This document shows positions 36,917 to 47,724 of a stretch of DNA of 64,000 bases, in pieces. Position 1 is the first letter of the stretch; every line of letters begins with the position of its first letter. The stretch is taken from NCBI GenBank assembly GCA_964019335.1, contig OZ025686.1, positions 372,001 through 436,000 of the forward strand, given 5' to 3'. The notes beneath the pieces are model-generated. The model saw nothing but the letters and a program-made list of their open reading frames with translations. It was not told the DNA's origin and did no database searches. Both the position numbers and the translations under genes were made by a program. The DNA is from Diplonema japonicum (Eukaryota; Euglenozoa; Diplonemea; Diplonemida; Diplonemidae).

Positions 36917-37576
36917 TCACGCCTTGTAGACGGAGAAGACACCCTCCTTCTTTGCGTAGTGGGCCTTCACCACCGGGATGTTTGCGATCTTCTTGGTGTG
37001 TGCGGTGATGTTCTTGAAGGGGGCGAGGCAGTCGGTGGGGTAGCCGTCGAACTGCCCGCTCCTGAAGATGTTGGGCCAGGCGAAGACAGCGGCGTCGGCG
37101 AGGGTGAGGTGGTCCCCGACTGCGAACCCGGAGGGGTTCTTCCCGATCAACTCGTCGATGAAGGTGAGCCACTTGAAGGCGTCGCCGCCCTCCGCCACAG
37201 AGGCTGCCCTGAAGGCCTCCCTCTCAGCTCCCTCGGGGACACCGAAGCTCTTGATGAGGGGACCGAACACCTCTCCAACCATGTCCACCATCTCGTCCAC
37301 GCGGAGGGCAGCAAGCGGGCACTCCGGGTACAGGGGCTTCCCCTCGAACGAAGACTTCTTCGCCGCCCACCTCGCCATCGCCACGCTCTGCGATACCTGC
37401 ACACCGTCCAACTCCATCAGAGGAAGCTGCTTGGGGGCAACCGTCGGCTTCATCTTCCCCCACGACTCTCCGGTCAGGATCTCATCCTCGAAGGGCACTC
37501 CCCCGACCATCAGGCAGAACCGGGTCGGCTCCAACCTCCCCGCAATGTCGAAGTAGGTGAGCTTCACAGACGGCAT
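36917..37576 (-). CDS. Glutathione S-transferase, sigma-like, copy 1
   Basis: 219 residues from MPSVKLTYFDIAGRLEPTRF; the catalytic Tyr is in the TYFDIAGR position as in sigma/alpha-type GSTs. The thioredoxin-fold N-terminal domain includes KQLPLMELDGVQVSQSVAMA (the cis-Pro and the glutathione gamma-glutamyl-binding QS motif). The C-terminal all-helical domain includes GDHLTLADAAVFAWPNIFRS (N-capping/LTLAD motif). It conjugates glutathione to electrophiles or reduces peroxides in the cytosol. The protein is identical to the copy at 45994-46653. Among 657 coding bases before the stop I find one internal synonymous difference (Ile ATC/ATT, ~36990) and one in the last Ala codon. GC-rich codon usage suggests high expression. 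Confidence 0.95.
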   Translation of the reverse strand: MPSVKLTYFDIAGRLEPTRFCLMVGGVPFEDEILTGESWGKMKPTVAPKQLPLMELDGVQVSQSVAMARWAAKKSSFEGKPLYPECPLAALRVDEMVDMVGEVFGPLIKSFGVPEGAEREAFRAASVAEGGDAFKWLTFIDELIGKNPSGFAVGDHLTLADAAVFAWPNIFRSGQFDGYPTDCLAPFKNITAHTKKIANIPVVKAHYAKKEGVFSVYKA

Positions 37577-38514
37577 TGTTGTTTTTGTTTTTTTTGTTTT
37601 TAAAGTGTGTAGAACAAGCTTCAGGGGTGATGTAGAGGGTGTGGGATGTAAAAAGAATAAATTTGTCAAAGAGAGGAAGAGAGCTGGTAATCAAGAAAGG
37701 AAGGAAAAAAAAGGGGTAACAAAAGAGCATTCCAAAAAAAGAGACCCGGGGCCTGACTCAACAGAAGCGACAGAGGAGCAGTAGGAAACGGAGGGAAACC
37801 TTGTTTTCTTTTCTTTCGCTCAAGCTGTAATGACAAGAGGTGGAAAGCCCCACAAGTTAGTCCACACCCCTCGCTGTTTACCCTTCAGGTTTCTGTCTGT
37901 TTCTCCTTACTCCTGTTTTACTTGCCCACAACATGGGGGTCCCTTCAGAGTTTGAAGGGCTTATTTTTTGTTTTTCCTTTAAAAATTAGAGATAGGAAGA
38001 AAGGAAGAGTATTTCTTCGGCCCAAAAAATGAATGGGAAGAAGAAGTGAATTTATTGCTATTGGCCGCCATGGCGGCTTCCTCAGTAACTTGTACTGGAG
38101 GTGACTAGCGCGGTTAGCAAGGACACAGTGATGAGACAGCTGGTGTTCCTTGAAGTGATGAAAATAGAACTAGTGCAACTTTTTAAAAAAAATTGGTCGT
38201 CTACGGGATTCCCTCCAAGATGAGCGGGAAGAGGTGAACATTTTGGCATACAAGATGCAAGCCAAAATAAGAATAATAAAAGAAAAATGCACCAAAAGAA
38301 ATGAATTCTTAAGGCAAAATTTTAAAAAAAAAAAAAAAAATAGAAATAGAAATAAAACTGTCCAAGAACATAATTCTTTCGTTTTCTCTCTTCTCTTTCT
38401 TTCTTCTCTTTCTTTCTTTCTTCACAGCCATTAAGCTAAAATAGAATGAGTTAAGTTGTTTCAAAGAAAACTTAGATTGATCCCGTTCTTTCGGGGGGGG
38501 GGTTTTTTTTTCTT
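37577..38514. other. Intergenic ~940 bases; no gene, contains a 14-bp palindrome
   Basis: The perfect palindrome GCCGCCATGGCGGC is at 38064-38077. A hairpin CCCTTCA/TGAAGGG lies near 37940-37960. Two plus-strand GTGATGA motifs (~38128 and ~38153) resemble C boxes but no D box is in position. No coding frame supported. Confidence 0.5.
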
Positions 38515-41500
38515 CTAGCACGGAGCGTTGGCAGGGAAGAGGTAGCAGTGGAACTGCGTGTCCTCCGTGTACAGCTTGCGCCCAGCAGAGATGACTTGCC
38601 CGTTGACCTGTGACTTCTCGAGCTCTATCCTGACCCTCTCGTCTTGCGTGATGAGGGTCCCGTGCAAGGTCACGTTCTTCAGGAGCATGTGGGTGTCACG
38701 GTAGCCCTTCCAGTTGGAGTGCCAGTGCCAGGCGTGGTGCACGTGGCGGTGCCAGTGGTGCCAGCCCCACCAGTGGTGGATGTACCTGCACTCCCTCTCC
38801 CTGTGCCAATCGCTGTGGCTCTCGCAGAGCTGCTTCATGTTGTAGATGGTGAAGGGAGCCCCGAGGGACCTCCCCTCGAAGACGGTGTCCCTCAGGGTGT
38901 CCAGCCTGTGGTCCAGGTGTCCGTACTCGATGTTCATGATGACCCAACCGGAGGCCCGCACCGTCATCACGGGCTTCGGGTCCGTCCTCCACACGTCGTT
39001 GTGGTGCTTGTGGTTGCGCCAGTGGTCCCAGCCCCACCAGCTGTGGTGCACCGGGTGCGGGGTCGGGATGAGCCACTCGTTCCCCGAGACCGAGAATACA
39101 TTGTACAGGTCGCCGTCCCCCTCCAGCAGCATGTTCTCGTTGCTGTCGATCGTGGCCCTCGTCGTCGTGTTGGGGGTCAGCATGTCGACCACGCAGAGGG
39201 ACTGGTTCTGGTCGGGGCAGGTGATCTTCATGGCCCCCGTGCGGAGGGGCGGGAGGTTCAGGAGCGCCTCCGAGAAGTCCGTGATGTTGTCGGCTGCGCT
39301 GCTGTCCCCGAGCTCCTGCACCGGCATCCCGCAGTGGTCCGTCAGCGGCTCCGCGATCCCCGCGACCACCTTTTCAGCGACGCTCCTCCTCAGCGTCACC
39401 CCCTCAACCGAGCCAACGTCGCCGACGGTGGTGTTCTCCATGTGCACGTCGCGACGGAGAAGGCTTGGAACTGCGTCGCGTTCCCCAGCTCCCCGATCCC
39501 CCCCTGCGAGCGCGGGTGCTGCACGCGCACCACCTGCTCCCAGGTCGCTTCAGTCGTCGCGCAACGGTCGCGCGTCGTCCACCTCCTCGTCACCGCAGCA
39601 AGTCCTTCGCTGCAGCTCTGCGCGTCCGAGTGGAAGCCGAAGGCAACGTCCGCATACTCCAGCTTGATCGGGTAGGACACGAGGTTCAGGGCAGCCATGT
39701 CGGGGTGGGTTGCAATGTCCTCCACGAGGGGGACCCCCGTCACTGCAGGCCCGTAGTCAGACAGGAAGTGCACGAACTGGTCCGCCTCAGGGGTCTCGAT
39801 GAACTCGGGGGCGAACAGGTCCTCCACCGTGATCGTCTGCACGCGCGTTGTCGTCAGGGAATCCGGGTAGGCATCGAAGTCTTCGCCGCAGTCCGCGTAG
39901 TGTGGCTGAACCTTCCAAGTCCGCTTGATCTCCCACACCCCGCAGGAGACCAAAACGGGCGCCGCGTCCCGGAAGGGGATGCTGAGGGGCGTCCCGCAGT
40001 AGGCAGCCCCGGTAGGCCTCCCCAGCCCGCTGTCCGGGCGGAGCGAGTGCGTCGTGTTGATCGTGGTGTTCGCGGGGAAGGTCACGAAGCGTGGCGGTTC
40101 GGAGTACACCTGCTCCTTGTAAGCGACCGTCGGGTCGGGGTGCTTCCTCCTGCACCCGTCCTCCGTCCACGGGGCGTCCTCGCACGCGTGCGTCGCATTC
40201 GGCGAGTGGTCCAGCGGCCTGAAGTCCTTCGCACCCCCGACCACCTCCTTCCCCGCGTGGCACACGTCAGGGAGCTGGCTGATCCCCACCCAGTAGGCGA
40301 ACACCTGATCCCCGGGGACCCACCGCTGCGTCTCCCTCAAGACTGTCGGCGGATGCTGCACCTTCACCGTCTGCTGGAAGCTCCTGCTGTTCCCGCACCT
40401 GTCGGTCGTGGTCCAGTTTCTCGTGTGCTGCGCGAGCCCGCGGTCCCTGCAGGTCGGTTCGTCCTCCAGGTGCACAGACTGCCTCGTCATCGGGCCGTCA
40501 ACCGAGGTCGTCGTCGTCGGCTCCGACACGAGGTCCATCCCCGCGAAGTCCGGGTGCGTCTGTTCCTCCGTCAGAGGGATCGGGTTCACAGACCTGAAGT
40601 TCTCGAAGAAGGGAACCTCCACCATCTCCTCGGGAGTGTAGGTGAAGACAGGCGCCGTCTCGTCCGTGACGTAGATCGTCTGCACCCTGCTGCTGCTCTC
40701 CGCATAGGTCCCGGTGCACACCTGTTCGGAGAAGTAGGGGGTGATCGTCCACTTCCTCTCGATCGTCCACTTCCCGCACTCCCCCTCCACGGGCTTCGGC
40801 TCGCCGTCCACGGAGAAGATGTCGAACTCCTGTTTGCAGGGGGACTCTCCCTCCGCGATCCCCAGCACCTCCGGGTCCAGGGTCTGCTGCGTGGTGATGT
40901 GCGCGTCCGATGGGAAAGAGGAGAAGGCGGGCGGGGCCGGTTCCACCGTCACGATCTGCTTCACCTCGTCCGAGCGGCCTCCGCACGCGGGGTTGTCGTG
41001 CAGCTGCCACACGACCTCCAAGTAGTAGGTCCCGCAGATCCTGTCCGGGAACTGCGCCGCGGGGAGCGTCTTCTTCCTCAGCATCACCACCACTGCCCCC
41101 GCCGTGCACGCGGGGTCGATGTACACGGGCCGCGGCTTCAGGCTGTGCAGGTTGATCGGCTGGTCGCAACGGAACGTGTACGAGGTCGCGCCCCCGAGGA
41201 TCGGCCGCTGCCGCGTCACCAGCCCCGCCTCGCTGCTGATCTCCGACCCCATGCCCCCTTGCTTCTCCAACGCCCTGTCCTTCATCGCCCGCACCATCCT
41301 GTTCTTCGTGTTCTCCACACTCGACTCGTAGCTCGCCCTCGACGTGAAGTCGAACGGCATGTCCTTCAAGGACACCGCCTGCTCTCCACCCGACAGCCAT
41401 CCTCCACTCCCCCTCCCCCCGTACTGCCTCACCCCACCGTTGAAGGTCCCCGCCACCGCCGCCTCGTTCGACCCAAACGGCACCGACAGGGTCGACTCCT

Positions 41501-44500
41501 GCAGCGACGGTCTCGGCACTGAAACCCCCGCGCTGATCCTCAGCAGCCCCGGGTTGATCGTCTTCGAGGCGTCGATGATGGCCCTCTTCTTCGCCATCTT
41601 CACAGATTCCGTCTTCACGTCGGCAGCCGCGAGAGACACATCTTCCATGCACTTCGGCTCCGCGAACTTCGACCCCGACTTCGTCTTGCAGGTCTTCCCA
41701 AACCGGCACCACCCGTGGCACCAGCACTCCCTCCACTGCTCCTTCACGTACTTGCACCCGTATGTGTTCTTGCCCCCTGCATCCACGATCTTGTGCCCCT
41801 CCGTGTTGTAGATCCCGATCGAGCTCCCGAAAGACTTCCCCGCCCCTTCGAAGTCTCCGTCCAGAAGCTTCTCACCCACCTCCACGATCTTCCCCAGGAC
41901 CGGTACTTCCTTCAGGGCATTTGTTAGGTCGGCGATCACGTCCTCGATGTTGTCCAGGAAGGCCCCTACCAGGTTCTTGATCCCGCTCAGGGCGTTGTTG
42001 AAGATGTTCTTTATCCCGTTCCACAGCTGCAGCACCTTCCCCTCCACGAAGTTCCACGCCTGCGTCGCCACCCTCGCCACCTCCCTCACCGCCGTGTTTA
42101 TCCCGTTCGCGATCGCCTGTCCCAGGTCCCCCAGGGACACCGACACCGTGATGTCGAACTCCGAGTCCTCGAACCTCGGGGCCACCACCGCGTGCCCGCT
42201 CACAGTCGTCTTCACGAGCGCCCCATCCAGCGTCACCTCGAAGTCGATTTCGTTCCCGTTCACCTCCACCTTCGCCGCGAGGTTCACCACGAACAGCACC
42301 TGGATCTTGCAGTCGAAGATGGCGTACGGCACGGGGCGGCTTAGCTCGTACATGAAGATCACCTGCTTGATCTTCACCACATCCAAGAAGTTCATGTCCC
42401 GCAGCTCCATCTTGAAGAAGGTGAGGTCCCAGTTCCAGGTCACGTTCACGTTCGAGGACAGAGCCCCGTCGAACAGGCTGATCGCCGACGTGTAGGAGAA
42501 GATGTCCGCGTTCAGCGTCACGTTCAACATCCCGTACGCCTTCAGCATCGGGATGTCGAAGGCCCCGCCGATGTCGATCAGAGCGCTCGGCATGGGCGCC
42601 ACCCGCAGGTCCACCAGGAACTTCGCCCCTCCCACCGCCACCTTGTTCTCCAGACGGTTCCCGATCCGCATCTGGAACCCGTCTCCGATCTCCAGGTCCA
42701 CGGGGTCCATCCAGGCGTCGATGTAGAGGCGCGTCTTGCTCACCGCGAGGTTCATCGCGATCTCCCAGCCGAGGAAATTCAGGCGCCCTTGCAGGGCGAC
42801 CCCCGCCGGGATCACCACGTTCCCGCTCCGGAAGGCCAGCCGCTGCTCCTTGATCGGGCTGTAGGAGAGGAAGGCGAAGCACTCCAGGTCCAGGTCCTGC
42901 GCTGTCTTGTTCACGAAGCCGTCCAGCTGTCCGACACAGCTCGTCTTGTAGTCTTGGTCAAAGGGGTAGATTCCGGACTCCGCGAGCTTCCCCGGAATCG
43001 ACACCGTGTCCAGGGCCGGCACATACTCCGACACGAGGTCGATGACCCCGCCGATCGTGAGCTCCGACACCATCGCGATGAAGAAGTTGTCCTCGGGGAG
43101 GGTCGCGCTCACCCCGACGTAGGTGCGCCCCTCGAGGAAGGGGTCCGTGTTCGTCTTGCAGTTGTCCTCCTTCCCCAGGCAGACAGCGCCCCCGAGGGTG
43201 TACCCGGTAGGGAGCGGAAGCTTCAGATCCCACTCCGCTCCGAGCGTGATGTCCCCGATGTGCAGGAAGGGGAGCCCCAGGGCGCGGTACCACCACCCGT
43301 CCATCGTGAGGGTCCCGCGCACCATCTGCGCCCCCGCAGCCACCACCAGCGACAGGTCCCCGATGAGGTACAGGAAGTAGCGATTCGCGTAGTCCTCGTC
43401 ACACCGCTCCACGCAGATCTTCAGCGGAAGGTTCACCCCGAGGGTCTGGATTGGGAGGCCCCCGACGAACACGTACTCGAACTGGATGTAGATGCTCATC
43501 CCGAGCGTCCCCGCCGTATTCACGACAGCGAAGTTGCTCTCCGACGTGTCCCCCTCCGTCCCCACACGCAGCTCCAGCACCACCGACCCGGCAAACTGAA
43601 GCTCCGCACTCGCCGACACCCGGAAGTTCCCCGCCACGTCTGCGATCACCTCCAGGAAGCCCCCCTCCATCACGTCCGGGAGCTTCGGTGACCCGATTGC
43701 GTACAGCTTCACCCCCGTCGTCGTTGCTGCCAGAGCGAGCTTTGTGTCTTGGATCCCGAACGACAACACGGGAGACATGATCGTGTCCAGGGCGGTCGCT
43801 ACCTTTTCGTCGAAGTTGCTCGTCACCAGGTAGGCCACGTTCGCCACCGTGATCTGGTCCACCCACACCCCAGCCTCCACCCCGTTGCACGTGGCGGGTT
43901 GTCCGATGACCCCGGTCCCCGAGATCGATGTTGTTGGTGTCGGGTTGCTGCACTCCCCGAGACAGAAGGGCATCGCTATCTCACCCTCTTCCACCACCGG
44001 CTTCAAGAGCTTTAAAAAGTCGCTGAGATCTGTCGCCGCGTCCAGAAGCTCTCTGCCGCCGGTGCCGGTGCTGCTCGTGTGCGCGTTGCTTGAGGTACTC
44101 TTCGGCTGCGGGCACGAATCCGCATCGAAGAGCAACCCGTTCTCCTCGTTCGAGTCGTCCAGTGTCGCCGCAAACCCGAAGCTGAAACCCATCCCGGACC
44201 ACTTGTTCCCCAACGCGTCCGTGGAGGCAGCCGCTTTCTGATTCCTCCAGTCCGCCGCGAAACGCTGCCTTGACTTCTTCACCAGCTCCTGCAGCCCGTC
44301 GATCGCCCTGTATATCGCGGCCAGCCCTCCCTTGGTCGACGGTGCGCTCGTCGGGATCTCCACAGATTTCACGGTCAGTCCGAAGCCCCCGAACTTCACA
44401 TCCCCCCACCAGGTCTCGCTGTCCACGACCTCAAAGCACCTCCAGTGCGGGTGCGTCAGCACGATTGTCAGCCCCTCGATCCCGGTGGCCACCTGCACGA

Positions 44501-45569
44501 TGTTTGGCATGTCTATCCCGACCGTGAAGGCGAAGCCACTGTAGGCCCCGGCGTTCGCAAACCACTCCACCGAGAGCGCCACCTCGAAATTCGCGTTCGC
44601 GAAGAAACCCTTCTTCGCTCCCGGAGGCGGCGAGGTTCGTTCAGAGAGCACCTCTGCCTCCCTCCCCGCAACTGACTCATCCACACATGTCCTGTTCCTG
44701 CACACCTCGTTTAACGCGCACTGGTCGTCGATGTCGCAGCGAAGTGGTGGGGCAGGGGTGGCGGGGGCTGAAGTGGGGGCAGCTGTAGGGACAGAGGTCG
44801 GTACTGAGGTAGGAACCGAAGTCGGCACGGAGGTAGGGACAGATGTAGGGACAGACGTGGGTCTCTCATAGTTCAAGCCAACGCCCCAGCCAAGGCCGAC
44901 CCCTCCGAAGAAGTCGATCGACGGGTTTGCAGTGTCCACTCCGATGCTCGCGGCGATCCCCGCCGAGGGGCTGAACGAGTAGCCGTTGCGTTGCAAGAGC
45001 GGGTAGGAGAGGCTGAAGTCTATCGTCACCGTGAAAAGCGGGCACTCGAACGCCGTCTGCCCACAGTCCCGCCCGTCCAGAGACCGCGCCACACGCTTCC
45101 TTCCCAACATGTAGTTCTCCTGTGCTTCCAGAAGCAGGGCCTTCCTGCTGGTCGACGAGGAAGATGCGTTGCACTGCCCGGCGAAGGCGCGGATCTGCGG
45201 CTTCAACATGTTCCCAAGGTTCGAGAGCTCGTCTGTGAAGGTGTCTATGTCGTCCCTTTCGAAGAAGGCCATCATCTCGTCGGCTCCGGACACCGCCTTG
45301 TCCTTCAGGGTGTTCAGCTGTTCTAGGTTCTCCGCCATCGCCTCCACCTCCTTCTTCACCCCGAGGGCTTCCACCAGCTCCTTCCCCCTGTTTGTCAGGA
45401 TGCTCGCCACCGTCCCCCTGTACTCCTCCACCGTGTCCACCAGCGAGGACGCCAGCGAGAACACTGTCAGCGGTTCGGAGGTTGTTGTCGTCGTCGGAGC
45501 CTGTGCCCCTGCCCCCGCCAACAGGGCTGCACTCCACAACAGGAGCGTCGTAGTGCGGCCTGTCGCCAT
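38515..45569 (-). CDS. Very large secreted mosaic protein (Pro/Thr repeats, HYR-like domains, Trp/His-rich tail), one frameshift in assembly
   Basis: About 2350 residues read as two fr ames. A signal peptide (TTTLLLWSAALLAGAGAQA) is followed by a helical N-terminus and a linker of PTSVPTS repeats (~residues 240-270). Then comes an EGF-like Cys cluster (CDIDDQCALNEVCRNRTCVD). A large beta-rich middle follows, with an amphipathic helical part (NIFNNALSGIKNLVGAFLDN) and a short Cys/Trp motif (WRECWCHGWCRFGKTC). Three HYR-like beta domains repeat RxWTTxDRCxxxxxxxQxVxVQHP. The last 310 residues include two Trp/His-rich segments (HHSWWGWDHWRNHKHH and HHWWGWHHWHRHVHH). The frame changes by one base between ~39396 and ~39504. 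A run of seven C at 39498-39504 is the likely site: one more base gives a continuous frame. Cell-surface or extracellular; function unknown. GC-rich codon usage like tubulin. Confidence 0.8.
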
Positions 45570-45918
45570 GTGAGCAAAGGATTTCCTTCTTTTCCTTTTA
45601 TCTTCTTGTAGTGTATGCGAAACCTGTTGGTGTGAACAAAGAGAGAACTATAGCAAATAAGGGAAAGAATAACAATGTTAGTATTCCAGAGTTAACACTG
45701 CTGGTTTGCGGAGGTAAAGGGGAGAAAAACGACTTTGTACCATGAAACCTCCCCACAGAATAGTGCTTGGGGAAGGGTAGCAGGAGTGGGACCCAAGACA
45801 TAAATAAATGCTGTTCCCTTTGTCTCCCTTCCTTCCAGGACGTTTCTTTGCTTGGTTTATTCGTTTCTCTTTACCCCCCCTTTTTTTTTTAATATTCTCC
45901 AAGAAGAACAAACAAGAG

Positions 45919-45949
<31 letters not shown>

Positions 45950-45993
45950 GTATTACTTTGGGTGTCCTTTTTTTTTTCCCTTCGAGATAAGGT
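45570..45993. other. Intergenic, no gene seen
   Basis: Contains a GA microsatellite (~45924-45948). Spacer between the giant gene start and GST copy 2. Confidence 0.4.
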
Positions 45994-46653
45994 TTAAGCC
46001 TTGTAGACGGAGAAGACACCCTCCTTCTTTGCGTAGTGGGCCTTCACCACCGGGATGTTTGCAATCTTCTTGGTGTGTGCGGTGATGTTCTTGAAGGGGG
46101 CGAGGCAGTCGGTGGGGTAGCCGTCGAACTGCCCGCTCCTGAAGATGTTGGGCCAGGCGAAGACAGCGGCGTCGGCGAGGGTGAGGTGGTCCCCGACTGC
46201 GAACCCGGAGGGGTTCTTCCCGATCAACTCGTCGATGAAGGTGAGCCACTTGAAGGCGTCGCCGCCCTCCGCCACAGAGGCTGCCCTGAAGGCCTCCCTC
46301 TCAGCTCCCTCGGGGACACCGAAGCTCTTGATGAGGGGACCGAACACCTCTCCAACCATGTCCACCATCTCGTCCACGCGGAGGGCAGCAAGCGGGCACT
46401 CCGGGTACAGGGGCTTCCCCTCGAACGAAGACTTCTTCGCCGCCCACCTCGCCATCGCCACGCTCTGCGATACCTGCACACCGTCCAACTCCATCAGAGG
46501 AAGCTGCTTGGGGGCAACCGTCGGCTTCATCTTCCCCCACGACTCTCCGGTCAGGATCTCATCCTCGAAGGGCACTCCCCCGACCATCAGGCAGAACCGG
46601 GTCGGCTCCAACCTCCCCGCAATGTCGAAGTAGGTGAGCTTCACAGACGGCAT
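45994..46653 (-). CDS. Glutathione S-transferase, sigma-like, copy 2
   Basis: 219 residues identical to copy 1 at 36917-37576; see there for domains. The stop context differs (GCT TAA versus GCG TGA). The 5' leader shares about 25 bases before diverging. The 3' flanks are unrelated. Identity confined to the coding part plus short 5' leader suggests gene conversion or a recent duplication. Confidence 0.95.
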   Translation of the reverse strand: MPSVKLTYFDIAGRLEPTRFCLMVGGVPFEDEILTGESWGKMKPTVAPKQLPLMELDGVQVSQSVAMARWAAKKSSFEGKPLYPECPLAALRVDEMVDMVGEVFGPLIKSFGVPEGAEREAFRAASVAEGGDAFKWLTFIDELIGKNPSGFAVGDHLTLADAAVFAWPNIFRSGQFDGYPTDCLAPFKNITAHTKKIANIPVVKAHYAKKEGVFSVYKA

Positions 46654-47297
46654 TGTTGTTTTTGTTTTTTTTTAAAGTGTACAAAAAGGCTCTTTGGTAG
46701 TGAAACAAGAGAAGGTGGGGGGTTGCAAGGAGAGTAGCACAATAAATAAGTAAAAGCGCTATATTGACCACAGCCGTTTGAAACGTGTTGCTTATTGCCC
46801 TGAAAAAGAAGTAAAGAAAATACCAATAGGGAAAGAGGCCTATTTAAAGAAAAATGACGGGGGGGGTTGTGGAAACAATCCCTTCTTCTAAAAAAAAAGA
46901 AAAAAAGAAGAAGAAAAAAAGAGACATTTAAGGGTACCTGGGCAGGACGCCTGAAGAGTCTCAATCTATCTCTTGATCAAACCTTTCTGCTGTGGTGGTG
47001 GCCTTCGGCCCCTCGCTCAACCTCCTCGGTACCTAAGGTATAAACCCTCAACCGAGTTGGTAAGATCACAAAAGTTGTACAGGTGTCGAGGAGTCGGTGC
47101 TTGTCACAGACAGAAGCCAGGCGAAAATTCGGATTTCCAGGAAAAAAAAACAGTTCTAATTAAATACAGACGACGTTTTTTTTTTTTTTTTTTTTTTTTT
47201 GTTACAAAAATATAATATTCCACCATAATATTCATTTCAAAAGAAGAAAAAAAAGATTTTATTTAGCCTCATGCTTGTGCCGAAGCAAAGAGAGTTC

Positions 47298-47333
<36 letters not shown>

Positions 47334-47724
47334 TCAATTTTTTTTGTTACAATTACTTATCTTTCAAAAAATGATTTTATAACTATGCAACTTGTGCCGA
47401 GCAAAAAAAAACTTTCGCAGCTTTTTTCAAAAGCTTTTTTTTACTCGTGCGAACAACGAAGACAAATAGTCATAAAGAATTTTTTTTTTAAAAAAAAAAA
47501 AAGCTTTTTTACTTACGCGAACAACGAATAACATAAGTCATAAATGAAATCATTTTTTTCCTTGTTTTTTTTTCCCCCCCTGCTTTTTTTTTCAACAACA
47601 ACAAAAAAAGAAAAAAAAGAAAAAAAGAGAGAAAAAAATACCATATAAAGGGGACAGCGAACTGATGATATCAGTCTTTTTTTTTTTTTTTTTTTTTTCT
47701 TCCCTTCCCAAAAAAAAAAAAGTA
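46654..47724. other. Intergenic ~1.07 kb, largely homopolymeric
   Basis: Long T and A runs (47176-47200, 47300-47330, 47677-47699). A non-repetitive island at ~46930-47150 has a GGCCTTCGGCC hairpin and a 50-codon minus-strand open stretch without an ATG. It might hide a small RNA or exon; I cannot assign it. Confidence 0.35.

Noticed and set aside
38120-38165. Two plus-strand GTGATGA motifs as a possible C/D snoRNA
   Set aside because: No CTGA D box at a suitable distance and opposite strand to all other guide RNAs.
39465-41522. 685-residue plus-strand frame
   Set aside because: Antisense shadow of the GC-rich giant gene; Arg/Pro/His-rich composition with no domain.
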